Assembly: GCA_903876795.1 (NCBI GenBank)
Contig: CAIRBK010000036.1
Span: 78,573-142,572 of the forward strand
DNA from: an uncultured Verrucomicrobiota bacterium
GTDB taxonomy: Bacteria > Verrucomicrobiota > Verrucomicrobiia > Opitutales > Opitutaceae
Length of the DNA: 64,000 bases
Direction: 5' to 3'
The notes beneath the pieces were generated by a model, which worked only from the letters and a program-made list of their open reading frames with translations, made no database searches and had not been told where the DNA came from. The position numbers were made by a program, and so were the translations under genes. This document shows positions 9,466 to 16,397 of the stretch, piece after piece. Position 1 is the first letter of the stretch. Every line of letters begins with the position of its first letter.

Positions 9466-9959
9466 GGCACATTTTTATCATACTGTTTTTGAGTGTTTTT
9501 GGGACGATCTTGCGGGCACAGGGCAAGTCCGATATTCCGCTGCCGCAGAAAAGAAACGAGACTTTGGATCTCGCGCGGACGCTGCTTACAACCAAGCCTA
9601 TCGAGGATTCTCACGAGTTTTTGACGAGCGCCAATCCTTTCAATCCGGTTCGTAAGACCGATGATGTTTCTGAGGAGGGTAGGGCTAAGGCGAAGGCTCC
9701 CGTTCCGGCTGTGGATGCAAGCTTGTTAAAAAATATCATCTCTCAAGTTAATCCCTCGGGTATGATGCAGTTGGGAGGCGATCCAATTTTGCTTTTTGGT
9801 CAAAAAAAGCTCAAAATCGGCGACAAGCTGCCAATTGTCTTCCAAGGCGTGACTTATGAGCTACAGGTAACTTCCATTGAAAGAACCAGTTTCGGAATGC
9901 GCCTTAACGGCGAAGAAATCACCCGGCCAATTAAACCCTCAGCAGTCACCAAACCATGA
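9462..9959 (+). CDS. PilP-like periplasmic linker protein
   Basis: A 165-residue exported protein with signal peptide MRHIFIILFLSVFGTILRAQG, a disordered linker and a C-terminal small beta domain (GDPILLFGQKKLKIGDKLPIVF then YELQVTSIERTSFGMRLNGEE). PilP and GspC homology-region domains have this form and contact the secretin. Position between pilO and the secretin gene supports that role. It overlaps both neighbours by four bases. It lacks a lipobox, so unlike typical PilP it is not a lipoprotein. Confidence 0.6.
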   Translation: MRHIFIILFLSVFGTILRAQGKSDIPLPQKRNETLDLARTLLTTKPIEDSHEFLTSANPFNPVRKTDDVSEEGRAKAKAPVPAVDASLLKNIISQVNPSGMMQLGGDPILLFGQKKLKIGDKLPIVFQGVTYELQVTSIERTSFGMRLNGEEITRPIKPSAVTKP

Positions 9960-11632
9960 GAACCCGCTTAGCTCTTTTAGCCTCACTTTCAGCCTTTGCT
10001 CCGCTTTGGGCTCAGGATGCGACGATTCCCGCTGCGGTCGCTCCAACTGAGCCGGTGGCGGCTCCTGCTCAAGTTGTTTCTTCCGTCCAGGTTGATCACT
10101 CGACCAAACCCAAAGACACGCTTTCGGTTGATTTCCCCGACGAGGAGATTCGCACCATTTTGCGCAACGTTGCAGATCTTTTTGAACTGAATCTGGTGGT
10201 CCCCGACACCTTGCAGGGGCGCACCTCGCTCAAATTACGCGAGGTGACTTGGAGGCAGATATTCCAAGTGGTGCTCTCACCGATTGGTTATACGTTTATC
10301 GAGGATGGGAACATCATTAAAATTGTCAGCCAGGACAGCTTGGCGGCCGAGCCGGTATCAACTGAGATTTTTCTGATAAATTACGCCAGAGCGGATGAGA
10401 TTCTCAAGGTTATCACAACCTTGGTCGATTCGGCGGCTGGAGGAAAAATTATCATAGATGCGCGTAGCAACGCACTTGTAGTGACGGAGCGTCCCTCTCG
10501 TATGGGGCGTATCAGGCCGATTATTGAGAAACTGGACAAAGCGACGGCTCAGGTGATGATCGAGTCCAAATTTATTGATGTCACCGATGGCGACATTAAA
10601 AACATAGGTGTGAATTGGGGCGCGGCCCTAGGCGGGGAAAAAGGCATAACGGCAGGACCTTTTACTCGCACAAATAGCAAACAATCCGACCGGGGAAGCA
10701 CGACCACCCTTACCGCAGGGAACACGCAGGTCGATTTCCTGCAGCAGCAGCAGGCTGCGGCCGGCCAAGTGGTCGGGTCCGGAGGTCCGCTCCGGCCGGC
10801 ACCGACCAATCAGGCACAATTGGACACTGGTGTAGCGAAGACGCCCATTTATGATGGGTTTGGTGGCGCGAGCAAAGTCACCGATACGATTTCCGATACA
10901 ATTTCGCGCACCTCTACTTCTGTTTTCAGTGCGGATCAATATAAGATTCTACTGAGCGCGATTAAAACGCAGACCAAAGCCAAGGTCGTGTCCAATCCCA
11001 CCTTGGTCACATTGAATAATGTGGAAGCATCCATCAATATCGGCGAGCAGTTTCCGGTCCCGCAGTATACTTACAACCAGCAGACCGGAGCTTATGCAGT
11101 TAGCGGATTTGATTATAAGCCTTTGGGCGTTCTGCTAAAGGTCACTCCCCAGGTTAATGACCAAGGCTTTATTAAATTGATCTTAAAGCCGGAGCTTAGT
11201 TCTCGCGGTCGGGACAATGTTTTCCAAGGGGCCAATATCCCCAGTATTGTAACCAAAAAAACCGAGACCCAGGTTTCTCTGAAGGATGGCTATACCATGG
11301 GAATTGGCGGTTTGATGGAGGATTCGACCAACAAGGGAGAAACGAAGGTTCCCATTTTGGGTGACATCCCGCTGCTCGGGCGTTTGTTTAAGTCCAACAC
11401 CTCGACCAAGACCACGAACAATTTGTTGATCTTCATTACCGCCAGAACCATTGCGGCCGACGGTGCGCCGGTGGGTGATGTTTTCGATCCGCGCATGACC
11501 CGATCCATGGGACTGCGCAAAGATGAACTGCCTGGCTTCAGGGATGGTTCCGATTCCTTTGTTCCTGATAACGTTCCGGATGAGAAAAGTAAGAAATCTT
11601 TTTTCAGGCTGAAGGGGGATGATAAAAAATAA
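9956..11632 (+). CDS. pilQ: Secretin (PilQ/GspD family)
   Basis: A 558-residue outer-membrane channel protein. It has a signal peptide (MRTRLALLASLSAFAPLWAQ), an STN-type N-domain (LSVDFPDEEIRTILRNVADLFELNLVV at about 52-78, quoted here in outline only), one N1/KH-like domain (IIIDARSNALVVTERPS) and the secretin core ending with the family hallmark GETKVPILGDIPLLGRLF and LLIFITARTI. It is shorter than proteobacterial PilQ because AMIN domains are missing. A hairpin terminator follows 18 bases later and closes the operon. No pilus ATPase or PilC gene lies in the window. Confidence 0.9.
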   Translation: MRTRLALLASLSAFAPLWAQDATIPAAVAPTEPVAAPAQVVSSVQVDHSTKPKDTLSVDFPDEEIRTILRNVADLFELNLVVPDTLQGRTSLKLREVTWRQIFQVVLSPIGYTFIEDGNIIKIVSQDSLAAEPVSTEIFLINYARADEILKVITTLVDSAAGGKIIIDARSNALVVTERPSRMGRIRPIIEKLDKATAQVMIESKFIDVTDGDIKNIGVNWGAALGGEKGITAGPFTRTNSKQSDRGSTTTLTAGNTQVDFLQQQQAAAGQVVGSGGPLRPAPTNQAQLDTGVAKTPIYDGFGGASKVTDTISDTISRTSTSVFSADQYKILLSAIKTQTKAKVVSNPTLVTLNNVEASINIGEQFPVPQYTYNQQTGAYAVSGFDYKPLGVLLKVTPQVNDQGFIKLILKPELSSRGRDNVFQGANIPSIVTKKTETQVSLKDGYTMGIGGLMEDSTNKGETKVPILGDIPLLGRLFKSNTSTKTTNNLLIFITARTIAADGAPVGDVFDPRMTRSMGLRKDELPGFRDGSDSFVPDNVPDEKSKKSFFRLKGDDKK

Positions 11633-11650
11633 ACCCCGTTCTTAATCGCA

Positions 11651-11679
11651 AAGCCGCAGCCCATGGTTGCGGCTTTTTT
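11651..11679 (+). terminator. Intrinsic terminator of the pil operon
   Basis: Stem AAGCCGCA (11651-11658) with TGCGGCTT (11668-11675), 9-base loop, followed by a T run. The convergent CPBP gene ends at 11686, so the hairpin may serve both strands. Confidence 0.9.
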
Positions 11680-11685
11680 GTGTCT

Positions 11686-12297
11686 TCAATACCATCCGGC
11701 CACGTGGCCTTGGGCGGCTTTGATGATCAGTACACCGAGGTTTTTTACCGCATGGGCGGTGATGCAGGGAAGCAGGGATCGATGTGGGTTGAAGGAGGCA
11801 AATCGCACCGTATAAAACCAGAGGGAGGCGATGAAGACCGTTGCGGTGCTAAACCAGCCTTTAAGTGTGAGGGTCCAGGCAAAGCCATCGTCACCCCAGT
11901 GCCATAAAAACGGATGCAGGATGGCAAATAGCAGGGATGCGCCGAAGACGCCTGTCCATTGGATGAGTTTGCCTTTGCGTTCGATCACGAGGAAGCCCCG
12001 GAAGATCAGTTCTTCAGTGAAGGCCGCGATCAACGTGTAGAGACCGAAGAGCAAGGTGATTTTGGACTGTTGATCGCTCAAGCCGAGTTGAATCTCGCCC
12101 CACGTTTCGGCGCCCAGGATAAGGAGAGCCCCTGCGGCAGCAATGACACACGCCTTAAGGCTTGCCGGGGTGGCGCCGGGCAGGCCGCGAGGATCGGGGG
12201 CATCGACACGACTGGCCCGGTAATCTTGTCGCCACAGGTGCATTGCATAAAGGCCGACGGCGGTCATCAGTATGAGCAGGGCGGGATCGTCGTTCAT
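11686..12297 (-). CDS. CPBP-family intramembrane metalloprotease (Abi/CAAX-like)
   Basis: A 203-residue multi-spanning protein with the conserved glutamate/arginine motif TEELIFRGFL (about 114-123), the first histidine in LLFAILHPF and the second in ITAHAVKN near the C-terminus. These are the presumed zinc ligands of CPBP proteases. Members process prenylated or membrane substrates; the substrate here is unknown. It is convergent with the pil operon and divergent from the polyprenyl synthase gene, with only 60 bases between the two starts. Confidence 0.85.
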   Translation of the reverse strand: MNDDPALLILMTAVGLYAMHLWRQDYRASRVDAPDPRGLPGATPASLKACVIAAAGALLILGAETWGEIQLGLSDQQSKITLLFGLYTLIAAFTEELIFRGFLVIERKGKLIQWTGVFGASLLFAILHPFLWHWGDDGFAWTLTLKGWFSTATVFIASLWFYTVRFASFNPHRSLLPCITAHAVKNLGVLIIKAAQGHVAGWY

Positions 12298-12357
12298 CTG
12301 ATGATTGAGTTATTGGTTAGCCTTTCGTCTGCCAAGCTCTAGCGTGTTTCTTAAAAA

Positions 12358-13383
12358 ATGTCTGTGACACCGATTTCCCAATCCAATTCGTCGGCACCCA
12401 GCGATTTTGCCACCGTGTTTGCCCGCTTGAAGCCGCAGATGGCGGCGCTGGATGTTTTTTTACGCGGTCAACTGGCCGCGTTTGAGCCGGAGATACGGGG
12501 GATGGCGGATTATTGTATTGATACATCGGGCAAGCGGATTCGGCCGGCGCTGGTTTTTTTGAGCGGCTGGAATGGTGGAGAAACGCCTTCGCCCGAGCTG
12601 GTGCGGGTGGCTGCGGTGGTCGAGCTGGTCCATTTGGCGACCTTGGTGCACGACGACATCATGGACGAGTCCGAGCTGCGGAGGGGGCGTCGCACGGCGT
12701 CGCGGCAGTATGGTCCCGAGGCGGCCGTGTTGTTGGGCGACGCGTTGTTTGCCCATGCGCTTCACCTGGCTTCGCAGTTTCCCACGACCGAGGTGTGTCA
12801 CGCCGTTTCCGACTCCACTCGCAAGGTCTGCGCCGGAGAGATCGTGCAAACGCTGCGCCGCGGGACGACCGACATCACTCGCGCGGATTATTTCCGCGTG
12901 ATCGATCTGAAGACGGCCGAGCTGTTCCGTATCTCGTGTTTTCTCGGAGGCAAGCTCGGGGGATTTCCCGATGCATTTGTCGAGGCGGCGAGCCGGTTCG
13001 GCCGGCACTTGGGGATCGCCTACCAGATTTACGACGATCTGGCGGATTTCTTCGGGCAGGAGAAAAACATTGGGAAGACGCTCGGCACCGATCTGCAAAG
13101 CGGCAAGGTGACCTTGCCGTTGTTGGTGTTGATGGAGCTTTTGCCCGAGGACGAACGTGCGTTGCTCGTCGAAGAAATTCTTCATCGGAGGGAGGTCGAT
13201 CTGCCCGGTCGTATCCGGCAGATGGGGGAGATGGGTGTTTTCAAGCGTGTCGCCGCCGAGGTGGAGGCCGAGTTGGCGCAGGCCGAGGCGGCTCTGGTGC
13301 CTCACGGCGAATTACCCCCCGCGTGGTTGCTCCGGCAGCTCTGCGACGTGTTGCGTGCGCAGGTCGGGGGCTTGCAGGCCTAG
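12358..13383 (+). CDS. Polyprenyl diphosphate synthase (trans-isoprenyl transferase)
   Basis: A 341-residue all-helical enzyme. The first aspartate-rich motif is VHDDIMDE (about 98-104) and the second is YDDLADF (about 225-231), with GKRIRPAL upstream and LGTDLQSGKVTLPLL after the second motif. The enzyme condenses allylic diphosphates with isopentenyl diphosphate. Length and the residues before the first motif suggest a long-chain product such as a quinone side chain, but chain length cannot be assigned safely. The gene is monocistronic. Confidence 0.93.
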   Translation: MSVTPISQSNSSAPSDFATVFARLKPQMAALDVFLRGQLAAFEPEIRGMADYCIDTSGKRIRPALVFLSGWNGGETPSPELVRVAAVVELVHLATLVHDDIMDESELRRGRRTASRQYGPEAAVLLGDALFAHALHLASQFPTTEVCHAVSDSTRKVCAGEIVQTLRRGTTDITRADYFRVIDLKTAELFRISCFLGGKLGGFPDAFVEAASRFGRHLGIAYQIYDDLADFFGQEKNIGKTLGTDLQSGKVTLPLLVLMELLPEDERALLVEEILHRREVDLPGRIRQMGEMGVFKRVAAEVEAELAQAEAALVPHGELPPAWLLRQLCDVLRAQVGGLQA

Positions 13384-13508
13384 GGATTGTGGAGTCTCGG
13401 CCACCCGCTGATACTCGCGGCCAGAGTTTATTCAAAACGCTCCGAGGTGTCGGGGCAACAGGAGTGGCGCGTGTTGCCCAGCTCGCCGGCGCGAAACAGC
13501 GTCCTGAA

Positions 13509-13540
13509 GGGGCGACCTGGCGAATTGCACCGATCGCCCC
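13509..13540. other. Hairpin between convergent genes
   Basis: GGGGCGA (13509-13515) pairs with TCGCCCC (13534-13540) over an 18-base loop. It lies between the ends of the polyprenyl synthase gene and hpf. There is no clear T run on either side, so a terminator role is only possible. Confidence 0.35.
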
Positions 13541-13561
13541 CTTGAACAAGAGCCATTCGCC

Positions 13562-13945
13562 TCAGATTTCCTTGGGCAACGCACCGCCGACCTCGATGGT
13601 GTGCCGGTGGTGGCGCTTCTCCTTCAACGCGCTGTGGCGCTTGCGGAGTAGGCCGTCGAGTTTGTTGATGAGAAGATCGACGGATTTGTAGGCGTCTTCG
13701 GAATCGACGGAGGCGATCAGGTCGGGGCCGCTGATCTCGATCTGGCCCTTGGCGACGAAGTGGGCCTTTGCGCCCTTGGTCTTGTCGTGATCCACGTCGA
13801 TGCGGATGCGATCAATACGGGGCTCGTGGCGCAGCAAGCGGCCCACTTTTTCGTGGAAGATGGCCTTCATGGCGTCGGTCAGTTCGAGGTGGATTCCGCG
13901 AAGAATGAGCTTCGCGCCGATAACTTCAGGGGTGATGTTTGTCAT
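13562..13945 (-). CDS. hpf: Ribosome hibernation-promoting factor (HPF/RaiA family)
   Basis: A 127-residue protein with the family core: LILRGIHLELTDAMKAIFHEKVGRLLRHEP, the beta strand IRIDVDHD, then EISGPDLIASVDSEDAYKSVDLLINKLDGLLRKRHS (quoted in outline). It lacks the C-terminal dimerisation domain of long HPF, so it is the short type that inactivates 70S ribosomes in stationary phase. Palindrome site a of the HTH1 class lies about 157-173 bases upstream of its start, which makes hpf a possible target of that regulator. Confidence 0.9.
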   Translation of the reverse strand: MTNITPEVIGAKLILRGIHLELTDAMKAIFHEKVGRLLRHEPRIDRIRIDVDHDKTKGAKAHFVAKGQIEISGPDLIASVDSEDAYKSVDLLINKLDGLLRKRHSALKEKRHHRHTIEVGGALPKEI

Positions 13946-14101
13946 AACGGGGAAATGAGAAAAGAGATGCGCCGGATTGTGTCGTATAAAAACATCGGCC
14001 TTTTCCAGCCTCGGTTAACCGCAATCCGCCGTCCGCAGCTGGCGCATCCGCTTCTACGTGGCGGCCTCCGGTTCCCCGCTAGGTCCAACAACAAAGCCAG
14101 T

Positions 14102-14118
14102 GTCACCTGTTAGGTGAC
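14102..14118. promoter_or_regulatory. HTH1-class palindrome, site a
   Basis: Perfect inverted repeat GTCACCT-GTT-AGGTGAC. The stop codon of HTH1 (TAA on the minus strand, 14110-14112) lies inside it. It is the downstream member of the pair that brackets HTH1, and it lies upstream of hpf. Confidence 0.7.
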
Positions 14119-14490
14119 GCCGGCTTTCTGGTGTGTGGGCTTAGCGGGCGATTTTTTCTTACGGGCGTGGAGCCAGTGGAGCAGCGTGAGCGTGCGCTCG
14201 GCGTCGGGCAGGCGACGGCGGCCGATGAGAAAATCGTCGATACGCTGGCGCGGCAGGCCGAGTTCGCGGGCGAGGTTGGCTTTCTCACCGTATCTCCAGT
14301 CGAGGGTTCTCAGGGCGAGCGCGAGTTCGTTCCAGAGTGGGGTATCGGTTCCCGGTTTGAGTGCGGCGCCGCGGGGGCCTTGGGTAAGGGCGCGAGCTTT
14401 TTTCAAGGCACGCGCCGTTGTTTGGGCCGCATCGGCCAGGGCACCGGCGAGGGCTGCGGCCAGTTTCAGGCGAGGATGGATCGGTTTCAT
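14110..14490 (-). CDS. HTH1: small XRE-like DNA-binding protein bracketed by its own palindromes
   Basis: A 126-residue protein. The N-terminal half is Ala-rich and helical. The C-terminal half has DTPLWN, then YGEKANLARELGLPRQRIDDF, a helix-turn-helix with recognition helix around RQRIDDFLIGRR, and ends in LPDAERTLTLLHWL. It is clearly paralogous to HTH2 at 38031-38444: 35 of 64 residues match by eye from DTPLWN onward, and the N-termini also align when translation starts at the ATG (14490) rather than the upstream GTG (14517). Palindromes lie 28 bases upstream of the start and over the stop codon. Autoregulation is the simplest reading; targets beyond that are inferred. Confidence 0.75.
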   Translation of the reverse strand: MKPIHPRLKLAAALAGALADAAQTTARALKKARALTQGPRGAALKPGTDTPLWNELALALRTLDWRYGEKANLARELGLPRQRIDDFLIGRRRLPDAERTLTLLHWLHARKKKSPAKPTHQKAGVT

Positions 14491-14517
14491 GTCCACACCC
14501 GGGCAGATTTCAGCCAC

Positions 14518-14540
14518 AGTGTCACCTATTAGGTGACACT
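14518..14540. promoter_or_regulatory. HTH1-class palindrome, site b (probable operator of HTH1)
   Basis: A perfect 10-bp inverted repeat, AGTGTCACCT and AGGTGACACT, around the centre ATT. It is the longest site of this class and lies immediately upstream of the HTH1 coding region. Confidence 0.75.
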
Positions 14541-14570
14541 ATGGTTGGGGGCGGTTCGGGAGAGGGGCGA

Positions 14571-14600
14571 TAAAAAGCCCGCCGGGGCGGGGCGGCGGGC
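14571..14600 (-). terminator. Intrinsic terminator of the PhoX-like gene
   Basis: On the minus strand GCCCGCC pairs with GGCGGGC (14594-14600 with 14577-14583) and is followed by TTTTTA. It lies about 110 bases after the stop of the secreted protein gene. Confidence 0.8.
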
Positions 14601-14712
14601 GGAGGGATGGGCGCGGAGGATTGGCAGGGGGGGGTAATCAGGGTGATGGGCGGCGGCGGCAGGCGGCCAGATCGAGACCGAGCTCGCCGACGATGGTGGC
14701 GTAGCTGGAGGG

Positions 14713-16173
14713 TTAGGGGATGGCGGGGGCACTGTAGGTCAGCAGGCTGAGCTGGCCACCCTTGACCAGCTCGCCGGAGATGTCGTAGTGGGCTTGGGTG
14801 TCGGCGAGAAAGACCTTGGTGCCGGCGACATACCAGGAGGCACCGGTAAACAGGGCGGTCACGTCGATGATGCCGGAGTGCTCTTCGTCCTGTGAGAAGG
14901 GGGGTGTCGGGATGAGGAAGCGGGCGCGGTCAGACTCAAAAATCTGCACGGCGGCATTCGGATTGGCGAGATCGACCTGCCAGATCTTGGCGATGTAGGC
15001 GGCGTTGCCCGGGTCTTCCTGGATGTAGACCATGCCGTCCAAGCCGACAGCGATGTTATCGAAGGAGCGGGCAGTTTGGCCATCCGTGCCGGTGAGGCTG
15101 GCGCTGTTGAGGACCATTGAGATGGTGCCTTGGCTGAAGGTGTTGTCGCTGAAATCGATTTTGTAGAGCTTGGCGCTGCCGCCGGCTGTGGTGCCAGTGG
15201 TGACGAAGACAAAGGTGTCGGCGTCAACCCATGCGCCATCCTCGGGGCGGGCGAACTCGGTGACACCGGCCGTTGTGGCGGCGGTCTGTTGCGTGGCGCC
15301 GGAGACGGTGGTGTCGATGGCGACGGTGGTGAAGGCGCCGGAGACGCCCGCGGTGTTATGCGTGGCAGAGACCTCGAGCGGGGTGGAGGCGACTTTGATG
15401 CTGGAGAGGGTGCCGTTGGCGAGGCCGGCGCGTTCGGCGGCGTTGCCTGAGGCCAGCTTGGTGCCGACGTAGACGTAGACCTGGCCGGGGGTGCTGTCGT
15501 CGGTGCCGATGACCACGGTCTTGTCACCGGTCAGGGGATTGGCGACGGAGTTTTCCCAGGAGAACTTTCCTAGTTTAGGCAGTTCGTAGACCTTGCCCGC
15601 CTCGGAGCCGGTGGCGACGAAGGCAAATGCGCGGCCTTCGGCACCGACTTCCTCGCCGTTCATGAAGATGCGGCCGTTGTAGCCGTTGTTCGAGTTGGTG
15701 TTGTAGAAGGCCGAGGCAGAGGGAAGATCGGCGGAGCAGAGGCGGCCGATGGCAGTGGTGCCGGATACCCAACTGCTGGTGCCGGAGTTCCAAGTCAGCA
15801 CATCGTTGGCACGTTGGACAAGATCGCTGCCGGAGGTGACCTGGAGCGTGTTTTTGTTGATGGTCCATTTTGAGACGAACGCACCCGCAGAGCCATGGGC
15901 GCGCGTAATGCCGGCAGTGGAGCCTAGCTCATGATTCATGAGCACAGTGACGGAGCCGTCACCGTTGTCGTAGGCACCGAGACCGTCGGGGATGCCGACC
16001 ATCTTATAGCCGCCGATGCTGTCGCCGACGCTGATCAAGGCGGTGGAGGACCAGCCTGCGGAGGTCGGCTTCAGGTAGGAGGAAGCCGTTGAGCTCGGAC
16101 CGGTGTTTTGGGCGAACGTGGCCGTGGCGGAGGCCAGGGCGGCTGCGAAGACGAGGTGGGAGCGATGGTTCAT
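14713..16173 (-). CDS. Secreted PhoX/DUF839-like protein
   Basis: A 486-residue exported protein. The signal peptide is MNHRSHLVFAAALASATATFAQ. The mature part has motifs of the PhoX/DUF839 beta-propeller family: GSVTVLMNHELG (about 76-87), FMNGEEVGAEGRAFAF, FARPEDGAW and YIQEDPGN. PhoX proteins are calcium- and iron-dependent alkaline phosphatases, but many DUF839 members are uncharacterised, so phosphatase activity is not certain. An in-frame ATG seven codons upstream would spoil the signal peptide. A repeat array resembling a Pho box lies just upstream. Confidence 0.65.
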   Translation of the reverse strand: MNHRSHLVFAAALASATATFAQNTGPSSTASSYLKPTSAGWSSTALISVGDSIGGYKMVGIPDGLGAYDNGDGSVTVLMNHELGSTAGITRAHGSAGAFVSKWTINKNTLQVTSGSDLVQRANDVLTWNSGTSSWVSGTTAIGRLCSADLPSASAFYNTNSNNGYNGRIFMNGEEVGAEGRAFAFVATGSEAGKVYELPKLGKFSWENSVANPLTGDKTVVIGTDDSTPGQVYVYVGTKLASGNAAERAGLANGTLSSIKVASTPLEVSATHNTAGVSGAFTTVAIDTTVSGATQQTAATTAGVTEFARPEDGAWVDADTFVFVTTGTTAGGSAKLYKIDFSDNTFSQGTISMVLNSASLTGTDGQTARSFDNIAVGLDGMVYIQEDPGNAAYIAKIWQVDLANPNAAVQIFESDRARFLIPTPPFSQDEEHSGIIDVTALFTGASWYVAGTKVFLADTQAHYDISGELVKGGQLSLLTYSAPAIP

Positions 16174-16213
16174 GATGTGATGCTGGAATAGCATCCCATG
16201 CTGCCCGCTGTAT

Positions 16214-16242
16214 GTGACAAAGTTTGGTCATGGCGGTGACAA
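16214..16242 (-). promoter_or_regulatory. Pho-box-like repeat upstream of the PhoX-like gene
   Basis: On the minus strand TTGTCAC occurs twice with a spacing of exactly 22 bases, that is two 11-bp steps, with ATGACCA between them. PhoB boxes are 7-bp CTGTCAT-like repeats every 11 bp. The array begins 41 bases before the start codon. The middle unit does not match well, so this is tentative. Confidence 0.35.
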
Positions 16243-16397
16243 AACCGCCACCTTTGGGTTACGGCGCCCGGGCGGGGATTACCCTGGAGTATCTCAAATG
16301 CAGTTATGGCCGGTTTCTTTTTGTGGCCGCGAGCATGGGCGAGTGGTGGTTCGGCCATTCGCTTACGCTCGCAGCTACGGCTTCTATTGAAATGCCA

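Noticed and set aside
13241..13549. A 102-codon minus-strand frame between polyprenyl synthase and hpf
   Set aside because: Low-complexity Arg/Ala/Pro sequence, mostly antisense to the synthase gene.
14110..14490. HTH1 as the antitoxin of a toxin-antitoxin pair
   Set aside because: No small partner gene is adjacent in operon distance, and the paralogue HTH2 is also solitary.
14102..14540. HTH1-class palindromes as simple transcription terminators
   Set aside because: No T run follows any of the copies, and the same sequence lies before a start codon. Repeated identity of the arms fits protein binding better.
14518..14540. Palindromes as parS (ParB-binding) sites
   Set aside because: The sequence does not match the parS consensus TGTTTCACGTGAAACA, and no par genes are present.
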